Below, one piece after another: positions 42,587-49,902 of a stretch of 49,902 nt of DNA. The DNA is from Lachnospiraceae bacterium (GTDB lineage: Bacteria; Bacillota_A; Clostridia; Lachnospirales; Lachnospiraceae), in contig JAQUUB010000027.1 of the NCBI GenBank assembly GCA_028694115.1, positions 1 to 49,902 on the forward strand, read 5' to 3'. Below the pieces are notes generated by a model. The model was not told the origin of the DNA. It searched no databases and was given only the letters and a program-made list of their open reading frames with translations. How positions within the stretch are numbered: position 1 is the first letter of the stretch; each line of letters starts with the position of its first letter. The translations under genes were made by a program, and so were the position numbers.

Positions 42587-44338
42587 ATGTATCAAATTTT
42601 ACCAGTTGTTTATTTTGTTGGAATTGCATTATCGGCAATATGCCTTTTGGTAATTTTGTATCAAAAACCATCCAGAGAGCAAAATATGGCAATTTTAATT
42701 GCATTTTGTTGTGCTCTCATTTTTATGGGTTATTTGGTTTCTTGTGAGGCCACATCAGTAGAAGCCTTACTATTAGGTACAAAATTAAATTACTTAGGCG
42801 CAACGAATATGTATTTTGCAATTTTCTTATTTTTCTATAAATATTATCAGATAAAAGAAAACAAAATTGCACTTAGAGGAATGGCGATCATCTCTATATT
42901 CTTTACCTTTATTACATTTACCTGTGATAAACATAAATTTTTTTACCGTTCTTATTACATGGACAAGTCCTCTATTCTGCCAAAACTTATTAAGGAATAT
43001 GCACCATTACATACAGCCTATATTTTGATGGTTGTCATCTATTGTATGATAACGGTTATTATGACGGTAGTAGAATTAGAAAAAAGAAATTCTCAAAACT
43101 TAAGAAGAACGGACAGCATCTGTTTGCTTTCTATCATTTTAATTCCCAACATTTGTTATTTATTAGATTGTGCCATAAAACCGGTTGTTAGAATATCACC
43201 CTTTGGACTACTCGTTTCAGTCATCATGCTTACCTGTTTAGTAGGTCAGGGTAATATCTGTGGAATGAATCAGATAGCCAGAGAGTATGTATTTGAAGCA
43301 ACGGATGACGCAATTATTGTGGTAGATAAGAAAAAAAATTATAAGGAAGCGAATAAGCTTGCAAAAAATATATTTCCTGAAATTAAGGCGGGAATTTCTG
43401 GTGAAAGCATGGAATGTGTTTCAAAAGAAGTTGCAAAATTATTTGAGTCAAATACGGATGATCATGAGAATAACTATCTGAATAGAGGTAATAAAACGTA
43501 TTGTATAAAGATAAAACCTATTAAAGATAGAAGAAAAATTGGCGGATATGTATTATGGTTAGAGGATGTTACTGTGGAAAATAACAGTAGGATTCTATTA
43601 GAAAATTTTCAAATTGATTTAAAGAAGGAAGTGGATCGAAAAACTTGTCAGCTAAAAAAAATGCAGGAACAAATGGTAAATGGATTTGCTGCTATTGTGG
43701 AAAATAAGAATTTAATTACAGGAGGACATATTCAACGTACAAGTGGATATGTAGACGCAATTGCAAAAGAATTAAAAATACAAGGAAAATACTCTGATAT
43801 ATTAACGGATACTTATCTAGAAAAATTACGTCTTGTGGCACCGCTTCATGATATTGGAAAAGTCTCTATTCCAGATCAGATTCTGGACAAACCTGCAAAA
43901 TTAACAGAGGAAGAATTTGAAATCATTAAAACACATTCGGAGAATGGAGCCAGAATTATTGAGAAGACAATGTCTGAAAGTGATGATGAAGAATATTTTG
44001 AGATGGCAAAGGAAATTGCAAAATATCATCATGAGAAGTGGAATGGATGCGGATATCCGGAAGGACTGATTGGAGAAAGAATTCCACTTAATGCAAGGAT
44101 TATGGCGGTTGCAGATGTATTTGATGCATTAGTTTCAGAGAGACCTTATAAAAAAGCTTTTTCACTTGATGTTGCATTTTCGATTATTGAATCGGAGAGT
44201 GGAAAACAGTTTGACCCTTGTATTGTGGATGCTTTTTTGAAAATTAAAGATCATATCATTTGTTTATATCATGAAGCTAATATTAGTGAGCAGCTTCAAA
44301 ATGTTCGATATAAAGAAAATGTACAAAAAGTTGTATAG
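42587..44338 (+). CDS. Membrane HD-GYP cyclic di-GMP phosphodiesterase with 7TM and PAS-like input
   Basis: 583 residues. About seven membrane helices (1-225) like the N-terminal region of some histidine kinases, a PAS-like domain (YVFEATDDAIIVVDKKKNYK onward), a linker coiled coil (DLKKEVDRKTCQLKKMQEQM), then an HD-GYP domain: PLHDIGKVSIPDQIL, KTHSENGARIIE, YHHEKWNGCGYPEGL, and DVFDALVSERPYKKAFS. Both HD and GYP elements are intact, so it should hydrolyse c-di-GMP, opposing the cyclase at 727. Good GGAGG site. Own promoter; no clear terminator follows. Confidence 0.9.
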   Translation: MYQILPVVYFVGIALSAICLLVILYQKPSREQNMAILIAFCCALIFMGYLVSCEATSVEALLLGTKLNYLGATNMYFAIFLFFYKYYQIKENKIALRGMAIISIFFTFITFTCDKHKFFYRSYYMDKSSILPKLIKEYAPLHTAYILMVVIYCMITVIMTVVELEKRNSQNLRRTDSICLLSIILIPNICYLLDCAIKPVVRISPFGLLVSVIMLTCLVGQGNICGMNQIAREYVFEATDDAIIVVDKKKNYKEANKLAKNIFPEIKAGISGESMECVSKEVAKLFESNTDDHENNYLNRGNKTYCIKIKPIKDRRKIGGYVLWLEDVTVENNSRILLENFQIDLKKEVDRKTCQLKKMQEQMVNGFAAIVENKNLITGGHIQRTSGYVDAIAKELKIQGKYSDILTDTYLEKLRLVAPLHDIGKVSIPDQILDKPAKLTEEEFEIIKTHSENGARIIEKTMSESDDEEYFEMAKEIAKYHHEKWNGCGYPEGLIGERIPLNARIMAVADVFDALVSERPYKKAFSLDVAFSIIESESGKQFDPCIVDAFLKIKDHIICLYHEANISEQLQNVRYKENVQKVV

Positions 44339-44395
44339 TTATTTTTTCTATAGGGATACTACATGAAAGATATATACAAGTATAGTATTAAACAG

Positions 44396-44424
44396 TTGCA
44401 AAGTTAAATACCATGTGATAAAAT
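44396..44424 (+). promoter_or_regulatory. Promoter of secG
   Basis: TTGCAA (44396-44401), 17-bp spacer, TAAAAT (44419-44424). Confidence 0.65.
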
Positions 44425-44477
44425 AATCTTTGTTTGACACTCAAGTGTCATATTGGGTTATTAAGGAGGATATGATA

Positions 44478-44717
44478 GTGGCAGTTTTAAGAACGATTTT
44501 AACAATTGTGTTTTTGATAGTATGTATAGCTCTTACAGTGCTTGTATTAATGCAAGAAGGTAAATCAGCTGGACTTGGTGCAATTAGTGGTGCGGCAGAG
44601 TCATATTGGGGTAAGAACAAGGGACGCTCTATGGAGGGTGCACTTGTAAAAATAACTAGATGGCTTGCTATTGCATTTATGGTAATTGCGATGATATTAA
44701 ATATCAACAAATTCTAA
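44478..44717 (+). CDS. secG: Preprotein translocase subunit SecG
   Basis: 79 residues from GTG 44478. Two membrane helices with the conserved middle LVLMQEGKSAGLGAISGAAE between them; accessory subunit of the SecYEG channel. AAGGAGG at 44463-44469 is eight bases from this GTG but only two from an ATG at 44472, so GTG is preferred; the difference is two residues. It heads the usual secG-rnr-smpB order but has its own terminator. Confidence 0.93.
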   Translation: MAVLRTILTIVFLIVCIALTVLVLMQEGKSAGLGAISGAAESYWGKNKGRSMEGALVKITRWLAIAFMVIAMILNINKF

Positions 44718-44719
44718 TG

Positions 44720-44751
44720 AAAAGCACTCTTGTTTACAAGAGTGCTTTTTG
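44720..44751 (+). terminator. Terminator of secG
   Basis: AAAAGCACTCTTG (44720-44732) pairs with CAAGAGTGCTTTT (44737-44749) around TTTA, then more T. Confidence 0.92.
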
Positions 44752-44822
44752 ATTAATAGGATAGAAATAAAGAATCCTTTGATTTATGGTATGCATACTG
44801 AAAGAGAAGATGATGGAGGAAT

Positions 44823-46991
44823 ATGGACAAAAAATTATTAAAGGAAAGAAAAAAGAAAATTCTAGATTTATTCTCGGATGGTTTATATGTGCCAATGAAG
44901 ATCAAGGAGCTTGCTATTTTTATGCAGGTGTCTAAAAGTGAACGCCAGGAATTAAATGAAGTAATAGATGAGTTATTAGAAGAAGGTAAAATTCAAATTT
45001 CACAAAAGGGAAAATTATCTTTGAAAAATGAAGAGACACTAACAGGAACTTTTATTAGTCATCAGAATGGATTTGGTTTTATTGAGATTGAGGGAAGAGA
45101 AGATGATTTATTTGTTTCAGAGAGTGAAACGAACGGCGCTCTTCACAAAGATATTGTGCAGGTTGCTTTGTTAAAAGGAACGAGAGGGAAACGTCAGGAA
45201 GCTAAAGTTTTAAAAATAGTTGAGAGAGGAACCGCTTCTCTTGTTGGTACCTATGAGCAGGGTGGAAAAGGATTTGGATTTGTCATTCCTGATAATGTGA
45301 AAATAATAAAAGATATTTTTGTACCCGTTGAAAGATCAAAAGGTGCTGTTACGGGACATAAAGTAGTCGTCAAGATTACAGATTACGGTTCAGAAAAAAA
45401 GAAGCCAGAGGGAATCATTACGGAAATCATTGGACATGTTGATGATCCAGGGGTAGATATTATTAGTATTGTAAAAGGCTTTGACTTACCAATTGAATTT
45501 CCAGAAAAGGTAAAAAAACAGGTAGATAATGTTGCAAAAGAGGTAACAGAAGCTGATATAGTTGGCAGAATGGATTTGAGAAACCTTCAGATGGTAACCA
45601 TTGACGGAGAAGATGCAAAGGATCTTGATGATGCAGTCAGTTTGGAAACAGAAGGGGAATTCTATAAATTAGGAGTTCATATCGCGGACGTTACGAATTA
45701 TGTTCAGGAGAATAGTGCGCTAGACCGTGAAGCAAAAGAGCGAGGAACAAGTGTGTATCTGGTAGACAGAGTAATCCCGATGCTACCACACGAATTATCA
45801 AATGGAATCTGTTCTCTTAACGAAAAAGTAGACCGACTTGCCCTTAGCTGTCTTATGACAATTAATAAAAAAGGTATTGTAGTAGATTCTCAAATTACCG
45901 AGTCAGTCATACGCGTAAATAGAAGAATGTCCTATACAGAGGTTCGTAAAATTTTATTAAAGGAAGATGAAGAATTAATAGAGGAATGTATAGAATTAGT
46001 TCCAATGTTTGAACAAATGTCGGAATTAGCTGAAATCCTAAGAAAAAAACGTTTCAAAAGAGGGTCTATTGATTTTGACTTTCCAGAAACAAAAATTATC
46101 CTTGATAAAGAGGGACATCCCATAGAAATCAAGCCATATGAGAGAAATATTGCAACGAAATTAATTGAGGATTTTATGCTCATAGCAAATGAAACGGTGG
46201 CGGAAACTGTATTCTGGCAGGAAATACCTTTTGTTTACAGGAGCCATGAGAAGCCAGATCCTGAAAAAATCCAGAAACTTGGTTTGTTTATTAATAATTT
46301 TGGATACTCCATTCATATCAGCCAAGAGGAAGTGCACCCAAAAGAACTACAGAAATTATTAAGAAAAATTGAGGGTTTACCTGAAGAAGCATTGATAAGC
46401 AGGCTCACACTTCGGTCAATGAAAAGAGCACAGTATACGGTTGATTGTGCGGGACATTTTGGTCTTGCATGTGAGTACTATTGTCACTTCACTTCACCGA
46501 TCAGAAGATATCCAGATTTACAAATTCATAGAATAATTAAAGAAAATCTAAGAGGACGATTAAAAGAAAATCGTTTCGAACATTATGAAAAAATATTGCC
46601 AGAGGTGGCAAAACATTCAAGCGATCGAGAACGACTGGCAGATGAGGCAGAGAGAGAAACTGACAAACTGAAAAAAGTAGAATTTATGGAGAAACGAATT
46701 GGTGAGGTATTTGAGGGCGTTATTTCCGGTGTTACCAGTTGGGGGATTTATGTAGAACTACCTAATACAGTAGAGGGTCTTGTACATGTTTCAAATCTTC
46801 CCGGAGATTATTTTCACTATCGTGAAGACAAATATGAAATGGTTGGGGAAACGACAAATCGCACCTATAAGCTTGGGGAAAAAGTAAAAGTAAAAGTTAG
46901 TGGAACAGATAAAATCACGAGAACAATTGATTTTGTCATTGCAGAAGCTGACGAGGAGGATGAGGAATCATGGCAACAAAAGGAAACATAA
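44823..46991 (+). CDS. rnr: Ribonuclease R
   Basis: 722 residues. 3'-5' exoribonuclease for structured RNA; works with tmRNA-SmpB to destroy broken messages. N-terminal winged-helix region (1-70), two cold-shock OB folds (about 73-215), the RNB catalytic domain with the metal-binding aspartates in [14 protein letters not shown], the [16 protein letters not shown] motif, and a C-terminal S1 domain ([20 protein letters not shown]). The terminal acidic tail overlaps smpB by 22 bases. Ribosome site GGAGGA at 44815-44820. Confidence 0.97.
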   Translation: MDKKLLKERKKKILDLFSDGLYVPMKIKELAIFMQVSKSERQELNEVIDELLEEGKIQISQKGKLSLKNEETLTGTFISHQNGFGFIEIEGREDDLFVSESETNGALHKDIVQVALLKGTRGKRQEAKVLKIVERGTASLVGTYEQGGKGFGFVIPDNVKIIKDIFVPVERSKGAVTGHKVVVKITDYGSEKKKPEGIITEIIGHVDDPGVDIISIVKGFDLPIEFPEKVKKQVDNVAKEVTEADIVGRMDLRNLQMVTIDGEDAKDLDDAVSLETEGEFYKLGVHIADVTNYVQENSALDREAKERGTSVYLVDRVIPMLPHELSNGICSLNEKVDRLALSCLMTINKKGIVVDSQITESVIRVNRRMSYTEVRKILLKEDEELIEECIELVPMFEQMSELAEILRKKRFKRGSIDFDFPETKIILDKEGHPIEIKPYERNIATKLIEDFMLIANETVAETVFWQEIPFVYRSHEKPDPEKIQKLGLFINNFGYSIHISQEEVHPKELQKLLRKIEGLPEEALISRLTLRSMKRAQYTVDCAGHFGLACEYYCHFTSPIRRYPDLQIHRIIKENLRGRLKENRFEHYEKILPEVAKHSSDRERLADEAERETDKLKKVEFMEKRIGEVFEGVISGVTSWGIYVELPNTVEGLVHVSNLPGDYFHYREDKYEMVGETTNRTYKLGEKVKVKVSGTDKITRTIDFVIAEADEEDEESWQQKET

Positions 46992-47437
46992 AATTAATTG
47001 CCAATAATAAGAAAGCTAGATTTGACTATTTTATAGAGGATACCTATGAGGCAGGTATTGTTCTTCATGGTACGGAGGTTAAATCACTTCGTATGGGGAA
47101 GGGGAGTATTAAGGAATCTTTTGTGCGAATTGAAAATGGAGAGGTTTTTATCTATGGATTGCATATTAGTCCATATGAAAAAGGTAATATTTTCAACAAA
47201 GATCCACTTCGTGTCAGAAAATTAATGATGCATAAGTATGAAATCAATAAATTAAATGGGAAATTAGCTGAGAAGGGTTATACGATTGTTCCATTACAGG
47301 TATATTTTAAGGATAGTCTTGTGAAAATTGAAATTGGTCTTGGAAAGGGCAAGAAATTGTATGATAAACGTCAGGATATTGCTAAAAAAGATCAACGCAG
47401 AGAAGCGGAAAAAGATTTTAAAATTAAAAATCTGTAA
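46970..47437 (+). CDS. smpB: SsrA-binding protein SmpB
   Basis: 155 residues. Brings tmRNA to stalled ribosomes. Opening [38 protein letters not shown], and the basic C-terminal tail [20 protein letters not shown] that mimics a codon-anticodon. Its start is inside rnr, so translation is coupled; GAGG at about 46956 is the ribosome site. Its RNA partner ssrA follows. Confidence 0.97.
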   Translation: MATKGNIKLIANNKKARFDYFIEDTYEAGIVLHGTEVKSLRMGKGSIKESFVRIENGEVFIYGLHISPYEKGNIFNKDPLRVRKLMMHKYEINKLNGKLAEKGYTIVPLQVYFKDSLVKIEIGLGKGKKLYDKRQDIAKKDQRREAEKDFKIKNL

Positions 47438-47447
47438 AATATTGTAG

Positions 47448-47476
47448 TTGACAGAAGATAAAAGCAAGTGTAAGAT
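47448..47476 (+). promoter_or_regulatory. Promoter of ssrA
   Basis: Consensus TTGACA (47448-47453), 17-bp spacer, TAAGAT (47471-47476). Transcription would start near 47483, giving a 50-base 5' leader to be removed from the tmRNA precursor. Confidence 0.75.
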
Positions 47477-47532
47477 AATAAAACAGTATCACTTTCGCCC
47501 ATGGGGGCAAACCGTATAAGGTTCCGAAATAA

Positions 47533-47877
47533 GGGCTTGTACTGGTTTCGACGGGGGTTTAGAAGGTAGGATAGCCATCCGTGGACCGTGACCACGTATT
47601 AAAACGGAAATTAAATTTAAACGCTAACGACAATTTAGCTTACGCTGCCTAGTGGCAGCTGTCGACCTTAAGCATCCCGCTGCTTAAGATCTCGGCATCA
47701 AATTTCGCGGGGCACTTTGTTTCCAAAGCTTTGAGGGAATAAAAGAACTTATGAAGCTACTAAAGTGATAAGCCTGTCTTTCGGCGTATCATAGAGGGAA
47801 TGTCAATAGAAAGAATGTGATGGGAGAGGTCTTAGTGGAAGAGCTTTCGGACGCGGGTTCGATTCCCGCCAGGTCCA
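47533..47877 (+). ncRNA. ssrA: Transfer-messenger RNA (tmRNA)
   Basis: 345 bases, one piece. The 5' end GGGCTTGTACTGGTTTCGAC is the tRNA-like half; its first seven bases pair with CAGGTCC (47870-47876) at the 3' end with two G-U pairs, and GCGGGTTCGATTCCCGC forms the T arm. CCA is not encoded, so it must be added. The tag frame starts with GCT at 47623 and reads ANDNLAYAA before TAG (47650-47652). Releases stalled ribosomes and marks the product for proteolysis. Confidence 0.96.
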
Positions 47878-47890
47878 TTTTAAATGGAAT

Positions 47891-47963
47891 AAGAGCTGTT
47901 ATAAATCATATTTAAGGTAAAAGAATCTTTTATCTGGATGTGTTCTATAACAGCTCTTTTTAT
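47891..47963 (+). terminator. Branched terminator after ssrA
   Basis: AAGAGCTGTTATA (47891-47903) pairs perfectly with TATAACAGCTCTT (47946-47958), then TTTTTATT. The 42-base interior forms a second stem, GGTAAAAG (47916-47923) with CTTTTATC, so the arm is longer than ordinary terminators. Confidence 0.85.
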
Positions 47964-48049
47964 TGATTTAAGGGAACTTATGAAGTAAAATAATACATAA
48001 GTATTTATTACTGTGGAGTACAGGAAATAAAGAGGAATAAGGAGTGAAT

Positions 48050-48607
48050 ATGGATTCTACAGAGAATTTAGTCGTTGGTGGCTTCCGTTTCGGTTCAGTA
48101 GATGATGCGGCAACAGCAAAAGAAGAAGAAAAAAAAATACAATACATAGTAGGGAGATTAAATTATGATGAGCCAGAGGGAGTTTTGACTATTTATAATA
48201 AAATAATTAACAATCGTTTATTTGTTACTCCAATCGGGAATCGTTTTTTATATGAAATTCAAGAATATCTAAAATGTCAGGATGAAATAAAAAAAGAGGA
48301 TATTGTACCAATTCCGTTATATACACTTTTGTCACCAAGTATGAAAACAGATGATCCATTGCCAAGCATTAGGATTAAAAAGAAAAAAGAAAAAAATTAT
48401 TTGCAACAATATAATCGAGCAAGAGGTTTGATTTTTCTACTAATTATTATGATTGCGGGAATGTTCTATATTTCAATGACCGCCAATAATCCTAATATTC
48501 TGAATTATAAATCGAAGCTCGAGAATCACTATGCTTCGTGGGAAGAAGAACTAACTCAAAGAGAGCAGATTATCAGAGAGAAGGAAAAGGAACTAAATAT
48601 TGAATAG
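48050..48607 (+). CDS. Single-pass membrane protein with coiled-coil tail, unknown function
   Basis: 185 residues. An N-terminal half without known motif (VVGGFRFGSVDDAATAKEEE, then a region that may fold as mixed alpha/beta), a highly basic stretch (IRIKKKKEKNYLQQ), one membrane helix (GLIFLLIIMIAGMFYI, about 126-142) and a charged helical C-terminus (LTQREQIIREKEKELNIE). ATG 48050 is preferred over GTG 48044 because AAGGAG ends seven bases upstream. I recognise no family; the KKKK before the helix predicts an N-inside orientation. It precedes the response regulator. Confidence 0.75.
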   Translation: MDSTENLVVGGFRFGSVDDAATAKEEEKKIQYIVGRLNYDEPEGVLTIYNKIINNRLFVTPIGNRFLYEIQEYLKCQDEIKKEDIVPIPLYTLLSPSMKTDDPLPSIRIKKKKEKNYLQQYNRARGLIFLLIIMIAGMFYISMTANNPNILNYKSKLENHYASWEEELTQREQIIREKEKELNIE

Positions 48608-48682
48608 AGCAGGTACATTTCACATTTAGTACATAATTATAGACTATACTAATGAAAATGGAACAGATGTGGAGGGAAGCGA

Positions 48683-49357
48683 ATGGAGAAGATTAAAATC
48701 TTAGTCGTGGATGACGAGAGCAGAATGAGAAAATTGGTGAAGGATTTTTTGGTAAAGAAAAATTATGAAGTCATAGAGGCGGAAGATGGAAGTCAGGCAT
48801 TGGACATTTTTTTTGAAGAAAAGGATATCTCACTTATTATATGTGATGTCATGATGCCCAAAATTGATGGATGGCAAGTGTGCAGAGAAATCAGAGAATA
48901 TTCAAAAATACCAATTATTATGCTAACAGCAAAGGGAGAAGAACGAGATGAATTACAAGGGTTTGACCTTGGAGCTGATGAGTATATTTCAAAGCCATTC
49001 AGTCCAAAAATATTAGTGGCCAGAGTTGATGCATTATTACGCCGTTCCAATGTACTTACGGAAGAAGGGAAAATTGAAGTAAGTGGAATTATGATTGATA
49101 AGGCAGCTCACAATGTATTGATAGAGGGCCAGCAGGTTGACTTAAGCTTTAAGGAATTTGAATTATTATCATATTTTGTTGAGAATGAAGGAATTGCTTT
49201 GTCAAGAGAAAAAATTTTGAATAATGTATGGAATTATGATTATTTTGGAGATGCAAGAACCATTGATACACATGTAAAAAAACTCAGAAGTAAAATGGGG
49301 GAAAAAGGTGACTGCATTAAGACGATATGGGGGATGGGCTATAAGTTTGAAAGTTGA
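48683..49357 (+). CDS. OmpR-family DNA-binding response regulator, no adjacent kinase
   Basis: 224 residues. Receiver domain 1-120 with the acidic pair VVDDES, phospho-aspartate D55 in IICDVMMPK, LTAKGE and SKPFSP; then a winged-helix domain with FKEFELLSYF and TIDTHVKKLRSKMGEKG, ending GMGYKFES. Fully intact. No histidine kinase precedes or follows in this window, so the cognate sensor is elsewhere. GGAGG at 48672-48676. Its stop codon overlaps the promoter of the desulfoferrodoxin gene. Confidence 0.94.
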   Translation: MEKIKILVVDDESRMRKLVKDFLVKKNYEVIEAEDGSQALDIFFEEKDISLIICDVMMPKIDGWQVCREIREYSKIPIIMLTAKGEERDELQGFDLGADEYISKPFSPKILVARVDALLRRSNVLTEEGKIEVSGIMIDKAAHNVLIEGQQVDLSFKEFELLSYFVENEGIALSREKILNNVWNYDYFGDARTIDTHVKKLRSKMGEKGDCIKTIWGMGYKFES

Positions 49358-49382
49358 CACAGTTTTTTTAATGTAGTAATAT
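49354..49382 (+). promoter_or_regulatory. Promoter of the desulfoferrodoxin gene
   Basis: Consensus TTGACA (49354-49359), 17-bp spacer, TAATAT (49377-49382). Its -35 box contains the TGA stop of the response regulator gene. Confidence 0.75.
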
Positions 49383-49454
49383 GTAAGACACAAAGTTAAG
49401 TTTTTGTGAATGTAACATATTGTTTTTAACAAAAAGAATAACGGAGGTATTTGT

Positions 49455-49826
49455 ATGAAGATTTTAAAGTGTTCTATTTGTGGGAAAATTGTAGAAGTTG
49501 TGAGTGACACAGCTGCAATGACTGTTTGTTGTGGAAAGGAAATGCAGGAACTGATTCCTGGAACTTCTGATGGAGCAGTGGAGAAACATGTTCCCGTTGT
49601 TGAAATATCTGGAAACGCAATTACAGTAACCGTTGGCGAGGTGGAGCATCCAATGTTAGATGCACACTATATTGAATGGATTGCAGTAGTAACAAAAGAG
49701 GGAACACAGAGAAAATATTTAAAACCAGGAGATGCTCCCAAGGCAGAATTCTGTTTGACAGAAACAGATCAATTTGAGTCAGCCTTGGCATATTGCAATC
49801 TTCATGGTTTATGGAAGTCAAAATAG
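49455..49826 (+). CDS. dfx: Desulfoferrodoxin (two-iron superoxide reductase)
   Basis: 123 residues. Reduces superoxide to peroxide without releasing oxygen, suited to anaerobes. The N-terminal desulforedoxin-type Fe(Cys)4 centre has all four cysteines (CSICG and CC near 25-26). The catalytic Fe(His)4Cys centre is complete: KHVPV, the two histidines of EHPMLDAHYIEW and CNLHGLW at the end. Strong GGAGG site. Own promoter and terminator. Confidence 0.95.
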   Translation: MKILKCSICGKIVEVVSDTAAMTVCCGKEMQELIPGTSDGAVEKHVPVVEISGNAITVTVGEVEHPMLDAHYIEWIAVVTKEGTQRKYLKPGDAPKAEFCLTETDQFESALAYCNLHGLWKSK

Positions 49827-49857
49827 AATAACGATTCAAACGGATAAAAGATATGAT

Positions 49858-49902
49858 GCGCCATGCTCTCTATTATTTAAAGAAAGAGAGCATGGTGTTT
49901 TT
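49858..49902 (+). terminator. Terminator of the desulfoferrodoxin gene
   Basis: CCATGCTCTCT (49861-49871) pairs with AGAGAGCATGG (49885-49895), extended by GCG/TGT with G-U pairs, followed by T to the window end. Confidence 0.9.

Overview
The window looks like chromosome from a low-GC, anaerobic, spore-forming Clostridia, most likely Lachnospiraceae. The evidence is the AT-rich sequence, strong AGGAGG ribosome sites, an indolepyruvate:ferredoxin oxidoreductase, a two-iron superoxide reductase, SpoIIM and a SpoVB-like flippase, and the gap-pgk-tpi-gpmI and secG-rnr-smpB-ssrA gene orders. The family-level assignment is inference.

Layout. 0-4.3 kb: a cold-shock protein, a membrane diguanylate cyclase and a DEAD-box RNA helicase with a terminator-like hairpin in its leader. 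4.3-10.7 kb: an aryl-acid operon (two phenylacetate-CoA ligase paralogs around iorA-iorB, then an ACT-domain protein and an acyltransferase). 10.7-15 kb, minus strand: a YfhO-like protein and an LTA-synthase-like protein, overlapping the acyltransferase end to end. 15-18.7 kb: a sodium:solute symporter, a CorA-like transporter and a PHP protein. 18.7-22 kb, minus strand: two ECF S components, coaX and coaBC (pantothenate to CoA). 22.3-25.8 kb: an aminotransferase, a Nudix hydrolase, spoIIM and xerD. 25.8-28.3 kb, minus strand: DAHP synthase and a SpoVB-like flippase. 28.5-32.4 kb: iscS-iscU-mnmA (sulfur delivery to Fe-S clusters and tRNA) and an acyltransferase. 32.6-33.7 kb: a small membrane protein and a HisK-type phosphatase. 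34-42.4 kb: gap, pgk, tpiA and gpmI, split by a 3.7-kb accessory block. 42.6-44.3 kb: an HD-GYP protein. 44.4-47.9 kb: secG-rnr-smpB-ssrA. 48-49.9 kb: an unknown membrane protein, an OmpR-type response regulator without a kinase, and desulfoferrodoxin.

The most unusual part is the accessory block between tpiA and gpmI (37.1-40.8 kb). It begins with a nucleotidyltransferase antitoxin and a broken HEPN toxin, bracketed by two copies of one terminator hairpin. Next comes a LytTR transcription factor whose N-terminal half is a degenerate cyclase/kynurenine-formamidase-like domain that has lost its first metal-binding motif. It is paired with a DUF3021-type membrane protein. Just downstream, a 14-bp direct repeat with a 21-bp period sits 6 bp upstream of the -35 element of a membrane-anchored alpha/beta-hydrolase gene. 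This looks like a complete sensor-regulator-target system, and I did not recognise the cyclase-LytTR fusion as a described architecture.

Other points of note are hairpins in unexpected places (the leaders of csp, deaD and paaK, and the 5' coding part of spoIIM), stop codons that overlap inside the loop of a shared terminator (PHP gene/coaBC), and a probable rearrangement junction at the acyltransferase/yfhO overlap. No CRISPR array, insertion sequence or tRNA gene was seen. The only RNA gene recognised is tmRNA.
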